DNA from: CAZVCJ01 sp964625745
GTDB taxonomy: Bacteria; Chloroflexota; Anaerolineae; VGOG01
DNA length: 24,953 nt
NCBI GenBank assembly: GCA_964625745.1
Contig: CAZVCJ010000047.1
Span: 1-24,953, forward strand
Direction: 5' to 3'
The stretch's first letter is position 1; every line of letters begins with the position of its first letter. The position numbers and the translations under genes are program-made. Below the pieces are notes generated by a model. It did no database searches and was not told the DNA's origin. It saw only the letters and a list, made by a program, of their open reading frames with translations. This document shows, one piece after another, positions 7,036-15,000 of the stretch.

Positions 7036-9322
7036 CGTTCACCACTTTTGAGGCATGGGTGAAGTAGTTGTAGACCGTGGCCGACAGGCGGCGGAAGATG
7101 GGGAAGCAGCGATCCCAGTTGATCCAGTCCGTATCTTCCCACAGGAACAACCCGAACAGGTAATCGCCTTGCGGGGTGAAGACGATGCCCACGTCGGAGC
7201 GGGTGTCGCCCACCCAGCCGTGCTTGTGGGCGATGGGCACCTCCGCTGGAACGCTGGCTCCGATGACGCTGCGCAAAGGGTTGGTCTTCAGCCAATCCAG
7301 CATCCCACAGCAATCCTCGGCGGTCAGGTTTTCGTAGACCGCCAGCAGCTCGCCCTCGCCCTGGCAGCCCTGGTAAATCGCCTCCCACAGCACGGCCAGG
7401 TCAGCCAGCCGGGTCTGCATCATGGGATCGGGGCGGGTGTCAATGGCGGCCTCGGCGGCGGGCACGTCAACCTCGGGCAATTCGGGTTTGGGGATGGGCG
7501 GCCAGTGTGTCCCACCTTCGACGTAATAGGGCTGGCGCATGAAAGTGCGGGCCAGGCCCAGGTCGCGGAAGGTCTCGTTGACCAGCTTCACCCCCTCCGT
7601 CGCATCCCCCTCGCCGATGCCCATCAGCACCAGATTGGCGGCGGCGTTGTTGCTCTCGGAGATCATGTAGGAGACGCCGAGTTGGATGTCATCAGGCAGA
7701 TCGCCGTCCCAGGCGCGGTAGGCGGTGACCAGGATGCCCGCCTTGAGCAGGCTCGTTCCGGCGTACACTACGTGGATATTGTGGGTGAGCTCCTCGCCAG
7801 TGGAGAGATCCTGGACGTACAGGCCGGTCGTGCCGCTGAAGTCACTGCTGATGTCGAGCAGCAGCGGCTTGAGGTCGGACAGGGTGAGCGGCGCCGGGGC
7901 CACGTCGGTGATGACCAGGGAGACGGCCCTTCGACAGGGCTCAGGACAAGGCTCAGTTGTAGCGGTGGCGATGGCCGTCAGCGAGGCTCCCACGTCCAGC
8001 GCACGGCCCATCCGCCCCGGCTCGAAGTCGTAGATGGTCAGGTCGGCGTCGGCCGGCGTCCACGACTCGGGCCAGCGCGGGTCGTCTTCCAGGGTGGTGC
8101 TGATCGCCCGGGCCGACTTCGGCGGGATGTCAGAGTCAGCGGCGATGACCTCCAACTCGGAGCGCAGGTCGGCCTCCTCCAGCGGCGCAACCTCGACCAC
8201 GGCCACTGGCAGCTCGACGGGTTGCGTCTCTCCGTCGGCCAGAGCCTCGGTGATCCTCGCCATAGCCTCATCGCGGTCAAGCTCGACCCCTGCCTGGCCG
8301 GGATAGAAGGCCAGGTCCTCCACGCTGAGACGGTGCTCCCGTACTGGAATATCAACGCCTGCTGCAATCTCCTCCAACTCGGAACGCAGGTGGGCCTCGT
8401 CCAGCGGCGCAACCTCGATGGTGGCAACTGGCAGCGCGACGGGGCGCGTCTCTCCGCCGGCTAGAGCTGCGGCGATTTTCTGCACAGCCCCATCGCGGTC
8501 CAGTTCGACCCCCGCCTCTCCAGGGTAGAAGGCCAGCTCTTCCGCGCTGAGGCGATGCTCCCGCACCGGGCGATCAATGCCTGCGGCGGCAACCTCTAGC
8601 TCCGAACGCAAGTTGGCCTCGTCCAGCGGCGCAACCTTGAGGACGGTAACGGGCAGCGTGGCGGTGCGTGTATCTGGGTTGGGTAGAATTGCGGCGATCA
8701 TCTCCACAGCCTCGGGGCGATCAAGCTCGGCCCCCGCCTGGCCGGGATAGAAGGCCAGGTCTTCCGCGCTGAGGCGATGCTCTCGCAGCGGGCGATCCAC
8801 GCCTGCCGCGAGATCGTCCACCAGATCGGCCAGCAGCGCGCGGTCGAACTCGGTCTGCAGGGGCACGTCCACGTCGAAGGGCAATCCCCCCCCTTTGTCC
8901 CCCCCCGCAAGCAGGGGGGAAAAGGAGAAGAGGAAATCGCTGAAGCGGGTATCTCCGCCGACGGCGGCCGCTTGGTCCACCATAGCCTCTACCAGCACGG
9001 CGAAGCCCACCGCAGCCGGGTCCAGCTCCTGGATGTGATCAAGGTAGTGAAGCCCGATGGGTCGGGCCAGCGGTTCCTCCCACTCCCGGCGCACCAGGTC
9101 CCGGGCCTCGTCGGGCGTCATCCCGCCCACGTCCAGGCCAGTGATGGTCACTCCAGGTCGGATGCGGGCCATGTAGTCCTGGTAGACCTGCCGGCGCTGG
9201 TTGACAAACAGCCCCCCGGCGATGAGCGCCGCGATGAGCACTGCCACGGGAATCAACCACCACAGGCGGCGCACAGAGGATGAACGAGTCTCTTTGGGTA
9301 TCACGTTAGATTCTTTGGTCAT
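7028..9322 (-). CDS. membrane-anchored class-A beta-lactamase-like serine hydrolase with PG_binding_4-type repeats
   Basis: 764 residues with a single N-terminal transmembrane helix (about 20-40), so the bulk is extracytoplasmic. The juxtamembrane part has GVTITGLDVGGMTPDEA, typical of VanW-associated PG_binding_4 domains. Three 74-residue repeats follow (172-393), then another repeat-like segment with YDFEPGRMGRALD. The C-terminal class-A beta-lactamase/D-Ala-transpeptidase fold keeps SLLK (Ser524, Lys527), an SNN motif (557-559) and KHG (700-702) as the three active-site elements. It could be a D,D-peptidase, an esterase or a beta-lactamase; peptidoglycan-related work is the likeliest. Two dispersed repeats are read in frame: SPLLAGGDKGGG (135-146) and EPCPEPCRRA (457-466). 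ATG at 9322 has AGGTG upstream. Its stop overlaps the next start (GATGAATAG). Confidence 0.85.
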   Translation of the reverse strand: MTKESNVIPKETRSSSVRRLWWLIPVAVLIAALIAGGLFVNQRRQVYQDYMARIRPGVTITGLDVGGMTPDEARDLVRREWEEPLARPIGLHYLDHIQELDPAAVGFAVLVEAMVDQAAAVGGDTRFSDFLFSFSPLLAGGDKGGGLPFDVDVPLQTEFDRALLADLVDDLAAGVDRPLREHRLSAEDLAFYPGQAGAELDRPEAVEMIAAILPNPDTRTATLPVTVLKVAPLDEANLRSELEVAAAGIDRPVREHRLSAEELAFYPGEAGVELDRDGAVQKIAAALAGGETRPVALPVATIEVAPLDEAHLRSELEEIAAGVDIPVREHRLSVEDLAFYPGQAGVELDRDEAMARITEALADGETQPVELPVAVVEVAPLEEADLRSELEVIAADSDIPPKSARAISTTLEDDPRWPESWTPADADLTIYDFEPGRMGRALDVGASLTAIATATTEPCPEPCRRAVSLVITDVAPAPLTLSDLKPLLLDISSDFSGTTGLYVQDLSTGEELTHNIHVVYAGTSLLKAGILVTAYRAWDGDLPDDIQLGVSYMISESNNAAANLVLMGIGEGDATEGVKLVNETFRDLGLARTFMRQPYYVEGGTHWPPIPKPELPEVDVPAAEAAIDTRPDPMMQTRLADLAVLWEAIYQGCQGEGELLAVYENLTAEDCCGMLDWLKTNPLRSVIGASVPAEVPIAHKHGWVGDTRSDVGIVFTPQGDYLFGLFLWEDTDWINWDRCFPIFRRLSATVYNYFTHASKVVNDE
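7927..7956. repeat. STGSG-type dispersed repeat, copy 3 (inside coding sequence)
   Basis: CCCTTCGACAGGGCTCAGG plus a partial second unit (ACAAGGCTCAG). It is read as EPCPEPCRRA on the minus strand, in a PG_binding_4-type segment just before the catalytic domain. The reading frame differs from the copy at 2125-2146. Confidence 0.75.
8144..8809 (-). repeat. three tandem 222-base (74-residue) repeats
   Basis: Residues 172-245, 246-319 and 320-393 of the beta-lactamase-like protein are three equal-length units. Shared motifs are REHRLSAEDLAFYPGQAG, ELDR, LPV and VAPLDEA-LRSELE. The lack of length drift and the high identity point to recent tandem duplication of a PG_binding_4-type module. Confidence 0.9.
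8884..8925. repeat. C/G-rich palindromic repeat (LLAGGDKGG type)
   Basis: An element running from CCCCCCCTTTGTCC to GCAGGGGGGA, read in frame as SPLLAGGDKGGG near residue 140, between the juxtamembrane domain and the first 74-residue repeat. Confidence 0.65.
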
Positions 9323-9343
9323 ACCTATTCACCTGCATGAATT

Positions 9344-9410
9344 CCCCTGAGTTCCTCCTGGTTCCCCTGAGTTTCCCTGTCTCACAGGAACTCGGAGGAA
9401 CTCGTAGGGG
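9344..9410 (-). other. nested hairpin in the intercistronic spacer
   Basis: The 100-base spacer between the M14/M23 gene and the beta-lactamase-like gene holds a long stem: CCCCT-GAGTTCCTCC (9344-9358) pairs with GGAGGAACTC-gt-AGGGG (9394-9410). Inside it a second hairpin forms (GAGTT, CCTGT / ACAGG, AACTC). No T-run follows, so an RNA-stability or processing element is likelier than a terminator. Its AACTC/GAGTTCC units also occur in coding DNA at 13908-13943. Confidence 0.6.
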
Positions 9411-9422
9411 TAGTGACGTTTT

Positions 9423-12008
9423 CTACCTCAACACCTTCGACAGCACCCGCCGTATCTCGACGGTGGATAGGTATTGGCCCACGTAGCGGCCATCCAGCCA
9501 GATCTCGAAATGCAGGTGGAGGCCGCCCTCGGGGTTGTACAGCGACTCAGGCGTGCCGGAGTTGCCCACCGTGCCGATGGCCTGGCCCTGGGCTACGTCG
9601 TCGCCGACCTTCAACCCGTCGGCGATGCCGCTCAGGTGGGCGTAGCGGGTGATGAGCCCGTCGCCGTGATCCAGCCACACCTGTCGCCCTCGGAGGCCAT
9701 CCAGCACGTTCTCCGGGGTGTATCCCTCCTGGCGACAGGTAGCCAGCCAGTCGTCCATCTGAGCCTGGGTGGGGCTCTCGTAGTCCCCATCAGCGCGGAT
9801 GACGACTCCGTCGCGCGCAGCCAATACCTCGGTGCTGATGGTGACCGCGGTGCCGTCGGGGTAGGCGTAGAAGTCTGTTCCTTGATGCACTCCGTAACGG
9901 TAGTGGCGCGGCGCGCCGGGCAGCGTGTTCAAGCGGTGTGGCAGCTCCATGCCAGCGATAGGCATCGTCAGTCCGCGCAGGCGATCTAGGGCGAGTTCGG
10001 ATATGGGCGGCGGAGAAACCAGGTTTTTATCGGCTCGAGCAGACAGATCGTTGCTTGTGGATTCTCCTGGGATGTGAGAAGGCACCCCATCGGCGGAAAA
10101 ACCTGGTTTCTGATAGTACACCACGTCCGCCCCAATCAGGATTAAGCCGCCTTTTGCTGGCCAGCAGCCGCGCAGGGTTACGTCGCGGTCAATGAAGGTG
10201 TACATCGCGCGCGTCTCGCCCGTCTCAGTGTCCAGGGCCAGCACGCGGCGGTCGTTGCTGTCCAAGACGTACAGGAGTCCGTCGGCGACGGCGCACAGCG
10301 TAGTTGGGTAGTCCAGACCACTCGACACGGCCCAGGCTTTGGCCCAGTCCGGCCCGCGATATTTGATCACCTCGGGCCGCTGGCCGGGCCACTCTCGGAG
10401 GAGGACGTACACGTTCTCACCATCCACCGTCAGATCAACCCCCAGGCTGCTCGGCACCTCGGCCACGACTGCCGCCCGACTGCCGGCCACGCGCCACACC
10501 TGCCCACGGTCGGTGTCGAGGAAGTACGTGGCGTCTTCGTCAGCAGCGACGGCGGTGACGTAAGTGCCACCGGTGCCGGCCACGGCCTCCCAGTCGGAAC
10601 GATGCCAGGTCTCGCTCGTCACATCGTGGCGGAACACCTCGCCGGAGCGATCTACAACCAGCAGCGACCCGTCTGGCAAGAGTGCCACGTCAGACAGCTC
10701 CTGGACTGGCAGGCCGGCCAGGGTATCGCCGGGCGCGGCTATCACCAGCGGCGGTTCATGCCCCCCCTCGGTCCCCCCCAACTTTGGGAGGGAAGCCACA
10801 GTCAAGCGAAGCAGTCGGCCGCTGTCTACCACGTACATCGTGTCTTCATCTTTAGCCAGGCTCACGGGGTGGGGGAACGTCCCGTCCGGGTAGCGGTAGG
10901 CCGTCACGCTTTCCTCGTCTAGCCAGTGGGCCTGGCCAGGCGCGTCATCGTCCCGGGCGGTGACGATGTCCTCTACTGATGCCAGCGCGGCCTGCACGCC
11001 CTCCAGATTGCGCTCGAACTCGGTGTCCTGGTGGTTGGTCAGTTCTACCTCGGCGACGGCGATGCCCAGGTCGGCCAGGTAGTCGTTGAACCCGCCGGTG
11101 ATGGGATAGCCCGCCCAGCCCTCCTCCGGGAAATCGTAGCCGGTGCCTGCGGCCAGCGTCGCCGCCAATCGCAGCGACGAGGCATTGTCGCGGCAGCCGC
11201 CGGCGAACACCGCGCCCGCGCTGCTGTGGTAGAAGACCACGACGTGGGCATCGGCCAGGAAATCGCGCGCCACCTGCGACTCGGGCTCGGAGAAGGGATA
11301 CGCGCCGCCCGCGCCGGGCTGTGGGCCGTCGCTGGTGTAGGTCGTGGGATTCCAATCGTTGCCCACGCAGCCATCCAGGTCGGTGTCGGCGTTGCGGTTG
11401 AGGTCCACCCCGCGAGCGTTGTCCCGCGTGTCGGCGGCCAGGCCATCGGGATTCAGAGTGGGGATGATCCACAGGCTGACTTCATCGGGCACGTCCCCAG
11501 GATAGGCTTTGAAGTGGGCCAGCAGCTCCCGCGTCAGCTCGTGGGTATTGGCCTCCCAGCCACCGTGGATGTCGCCTACCAGCACCACTTTGTAGCGCCC
11601 CTGACCAAAGCGGTGGGCCTCAATGGGACGACCCTCGACGGACTGGCCGATGGTCAGGGGTGTGGGAGTGGGCGTCGGGGTGGGACTTGGCGTGGCTGTC
11701 GGGGTAGGGGTGGGAGTCGAGGTTGCGGTGCGAGTGGGCGTGGGCGTCCTGGTGGCCGTATTGGTAGGTGTGGGTGTCGCTGTCGGGAGTGGAGTTGGCG
11801 TCGTGGTGTGAGTGGGCGTGGCCGTGGGCGTCGTGGTACGGGTGGGGGTAGCAATCTGAGTGGGCGTCGCGGTGGCAGCGCAGGTGGGTGCCGGCGTCGG
11901 CAACGGCGTCGCCACAGCGCAGCCGGAGACGAGGGCCACAGTCAGGGCCAAGGCGACTGATATATCTGATATATTCAGTAGGTTTGAAAGCGCTCTGGTG
12001 ATTGCCAC
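9423..12008 (-). CDS. lipoprotein with M14 carboxypeptidase, beta-propeller and M23 endopeptidase domains
   Basis: 861 residues from a GTG at 12008. The signal peptide ends in a good lipobox (LVSGC, Cys30). A Thr-Pro linker (34-118) precedes an M14 zinc carboxypeptidase domain: HGGWE (His148, Glu152), NPDG, DLNRN, His261 and the catalytic Glu in AEVEL (about 322). Next is a propeller-like segment (about 375-640) of repeated DG-x-L-VVD strands. The C-terminal M23/LytM domain (about 665-861) has HQGTD, DHGDGLITRYAHLS and GLHLHFE, the full zinc set. M14 relatives of this type include gamma-D-Glu-meso-DAP peptidases, and M23 enzymes cut peptidoglycan cross-bridges, so this is probably an outer-surface dual wall hydrolase. 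The gene begins eight bases after the DUF2298 gene. Repeat-derived segments lie at about 405-416 (LPKLGGTEGGHE) and 633-665. Confidence 0.88.
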   Translation of the reverse strand: MAITRALSNLLNISDISVALALTVALVSGCAVATPLPTPAPTCAATATPTQIATPTRTTTPTATPTHTTTPTPLPTATPTPTNTATRTPTPTRTATSTPTPTPTATPSPTPTPTPTPLTIGQSVEGRPIEAHRFGQGRYKVVLVGDIHGGWEANTHELTRELLAHFKAYPGDVPDEVSLWIIPTLNPDGLAADTRDNARGVDLNRNADTDLDGCVGNDWNPTTYTSDGPQPGAGGAYPFSEPESQVARDFLADAHVVVFYHSSAGAVFAGGCRDNASSLRLAATLAAGTGYDFPEEGWAGYPITGGFNDYLADLGIAVAEVELTNHQDTEFERNLEGVQAALASVEDIVTARDDDAPGQAHWLDEESVTAYRYPDGTFPHPVSLAKDEDTMYVVDSGRLLRLTVASLPKLGGTEGGHEPPLVIAAPGDTLAGLPVQELSDVALLPDGSLLVVDRSGEVFRHDVTSETWHRSDWEAVAGTGGTYVTAVAADEDATYFLDTDRGQVWRVAGSRAAVVAEVPSSLGVDLTVDGENVYVLLREWPGQRPEVIKYRGPDWAKAWAVSSGLDYPTTLCAVADGLLYVLDSNDRRVLALDTETGETRAMYTFIDRDVTLRGCWPAKGGLILIGADVVYYQKPGFSADGVPSHIPGESTSNDLSARADKNLVSPPPISELALDRLRGLTMPIAGMELPHRLNTLPGAPRHYRYGVHQGTDFYAYPDGTAVTISTEVLAARDGVVIRADGDYESPTQAQMDDWLATCRQEGYTPENVLDGLRGRQVWLDHGDGLITRYAHLSGIADGLKVGDDVAQGQAIGTVGNSGTPESLYNPEGGLHLHFEIWLDGRYVGQYLSTVEIRRVLSKVLR
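10014..10111. repeat. 98-base element with perfect 15-base inverted ends, inside coding sequence
   Basis: AGAAACCAGGTTTTT (10014-10028) and its exact reverse complement AAAAACCTGGTTTCT (10097-10111) flank 68 bases. The block is translated without a stop (QKPGFS ... DKNLVS) between the propeller and the M23 domain. A third, nearly palindromic copy is at 20738-20752. Confidence 0.8.
10761..10794. repeat. C/G-rich repeat (LPKLGGTEGG type)
   Basis: CCCCCCCTCGGTCCCCCC followed by AACTTTGGGAGGGAAG, read in frame as LPKLGGTEGGHEPP in a propeller loop of the M14/M23 lipoprotein. It is structurally similar to the elements at 4781, 5221 and 8884. Confidence 0.65.
11655..11909 (-). repeat. Thr-Pro linker low-complexity DNA
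   Basis: About 85 residues almost entirely of Thr and Pro (with Ala, Ser, Arg) immediately after the lipid-attachment Cys30. The DNA is a degenerate hexamer tract (GTGGGAGTGGGCGT-like on the plus strand). It lacks the heptamer islands seen in the linkers of the two downstream proteins. Confidence 0.75.
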
Positions 12009-12016
12009 TCTATCCG

Positions 12017-15000
12017 TTATTCCCTCACCCGATAAATCTGCACCTTCTCATTCTCGTAAACTACCTCCAACTCCCCTCGCTGCACCATCTCATCGAACTT
12101 GGCCAGGCCAGCGGGGTCGTAGACGGTCTGCTCCAACTGGCCCACGTAGATGTAGGAGACGTGCAGCTCGCCGATGAGCTGGAGAGCGCGGGCAACGTCG
12201 GGGGTGTTGAAGAAGTCGCGCGCCTTTCCATCGCGCTCTCCCACCTGCGAAGCATAGCGCTGCTCGTTCTGGTGGGCACCCAAGAAGGTGGGCAGCCCCG
12301 TGTAAGTGGCTACGCGCAAACCTCCCTCGCGATAGTAAGGTATAGCAGCCTCGGCGACGACGGGTGTGCCCCTGACGTTGGCTATCAGCCACTGCAGGGC
12401 CTGGTAATCGTACTCCAGTTCGATGCGGTTGTTCTCAGGCCAGGTGTAGGAGCCGACGGTCATGAAGGCCATCCCATCCAGGGTGCCCACGGGCGGCCTA
12501 TCGCCTGGGAAGCGGTCGTTCACCCGTGCCGGAGTGTAGACGAGGGGATAGAGCAGGCTGGCAAAGAACAGGAAGGCCAGGCCAGCAACCCAGACTCGCC
12601 GCTGGCCCGCCGATTGCCAGCGCCTTACCCTGGCCCAGAGATGGGGCACGGCCACCGCTGCAGCGATGCCCAACATCACCCAGACCTGGATGTAAAACTT
12701 GAAGATGGTGTTCATGCGCCACCAGGTCTGGTCCCCGCCCAGGTGATCCTTCAGATAGACCACCTCGCAGCCCGCCGTCACCAGCAGCCCGGTGAAGACC
12801 AGCAGGGAAACGAAAAGCTCCTCCGGCGAGGCATCGTCGCGCAACAGGAGCAACAGGGCTCCGACGACCAGGGGCAACACGAAGGCCAGCACCCAGAACT
12901 TGAGGGCGGCCAACGCCGCCATGAACAGCAACATCCCTCCCAGGCCATAAACGGCCAAACGATAGTTCGACGTCTGCCGCTGCACCAAAGCCTTGTAGAT
13001 CTCGGCCAGGCGGGGCAGCACCTCCCACCGGGCTAACGCCAGCCGCACAAAACGCAGCACCCCCAGCCTGCTCCGCTGCCGCATCAGCTCCACCAGCAAG
13101 AAGGTGATGACGATGAACAGGAAAAAGCCCCACACGGTGAGGAAGGACAGCAAGTCGGTGCGCCCTCTGGTGATGGCCAGGCCCAGGCCGACGTCGAGGG
13201 TTTGGTAATGGGCGAAGAAGGGCCGGTAGAGCAGCAGGCTCAGGCCGCCAACAGCGATGGTCACGATCGCGGGCCAGGCGAGCTTCCATTTGCCACGAAC
13301 CAACCTCTCCCGCAGGAAGAAGGCGACCGCAATGAGGCCCAAATAAGTCGGCAAGTCCCAGGTGTTAGTCACGGCCAGAGCACCGAGGCATAGGCTGGTA
13401 GTTAGAAGTTGGAGGATGGAAGTTCGAGGACGGGTATTGGGTATTGGGTATTGGATATTGGAGATTAGAGATTGGACGTTTGACGTTTCACGTTTCACGT
13501 TTGACGTTTTACGTTTCACGTTTGACGTTGGTGGCCTGCCACTTAGAACGATGTTTAACCCCAGAGCTAGCACGAGAATGGTGAACGGTATCCCTATCAT
13601 GTGGGGGTGCAGATCGGCGAAGAGGAAGCTGAAGTAGGGGAACTCGCTGATGGTGCCGGGGATAACGCGGGTGCGGCCGAAGTAGTCCAACGAAGGCAGC
13701 GATTGGCCCTGGATGACCTTCAGCAGGCCCGGCCAGGCCCGCACCAGGCCTTCCAGGCCAGGGATGCTGCTCCCGAAGTCAGAGCCGCCTATCCCCCCCA
13801 GCCGGTCGGCCAAATGCACCATCCCATCCAGGTTACCCAGCACCGCCACAAACACCGCCGCCAACAGACCGGAAATGAGGGGACGAGAGGAGCCAGAGGG
13901 GGCTGAAGAGTTCCCCTGAGTTCCCCCAGTTCCTTCAGTTCCCTTTGCCAAGTTAAATCCGACACAAAATGCATTCCCCACCGTCAGGGCAAATAGCATG
14001 GGGATAGCCAGGTTGAAGGCCACCGAGGGCATGACGCCCGTCAGCTTGATCACCAGGCCCACGATGAACTGGCCGTAATAGTAGTAATTGATATACCCCC
14101 CCGCGTAGTAGGGATCGTAGGGCGGAAAGTAGGGGCTCTTGAGGATGGCGTTCAGGAAGGCGAACTCCATAGGCTTCTCGCCGCCCAGCCAGGGCTGCCA
14201 CAGATCGGGGTTGAACATGCGGATGACGACGAACAGCAGGAAGGCCGCCGCGAACAGCGCCTCGTTGAACAGGATCAGGCGTCTCTTATCGCGCCAGAAA
14301 GCCACCATCGCCTCTCTGTGGCGTCGGAAGAAGTAGAAGGAGAGGAGAGCAAGAAAGGCCAGGGCTAGTACGATGGTTGGCAGACTGTTTCGCAGCAGGC
14401 ACAGACTGGCCGTGATCCACACCAGGTAGGCCACGACGACGAGGCCCAGGCTCTTGGCCAGAATGTAGCCCCGATCCGAGAGGTGACGGAAGATCACAAA
14501 AGTCACCGGCCAGGCAGCCAGCCCTATCAAGACCACTGCCAACCACCAGAAGATCACGGCGAACAGATGATAGCGGTTGGCCAGGCCATTCCAGCGAAAG
14601 TCGTCAATGACGGGAAGCTCATCCACTGGCTGATCGAGGAGCAGCGTTTTGCCCTCTTTTGAGGGAGATGGCGAAGGCCGAGAAGTCGCGCCCCAGAAGC
14701 GCGCCAGAGGCGTCGGCGCGCCCACGTAGCCCTGGATGGCCCCGTCCCAGCTACCGCCCAGCAGGGAGTCCCATTCCATCGCGCTCAGTTCCCGCACCTT
14801 CTGGAAGATGATGGGCTTGGGATGATCGTAGACCGTGAAGCTCTCGTCGCTGGCATCGTCGTTGAAAACGAAGGGACCCAGGCGGGGGTAGGTGGTGAAC
14901 TCGGCCACTTTCTCGAACCCCAGCTCCCCGGCGAAAAGAAGCCGGTAGTACCTGGTGCTCATAGGATAGCGCTCTGGCAGGTTCGGGATGGCCCCGTACA

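Noticed and set aside
7055..8464. A 469-codon open frame on the plus strand
   Set aside because: It is the complement of the beta-lactamase-like gene and its 74-residue repeats. Its composition is Gly/Gln/His-rich with no fold signature, typical of an antisense frame.
11031..11960. A 309-codon open frame on the plus strand
   Set aside because: It is antisense to the M14 domain, whose zinc-binding motifs are intact on the minus strand. The Gly/Arg-rich end is merely the complement of the Thr-Pro linker.
13432..13530. CRISPR-like array
   Set aside because: Units are only seven bases with no unique spacers, and the array is translated inside a membrane protein.
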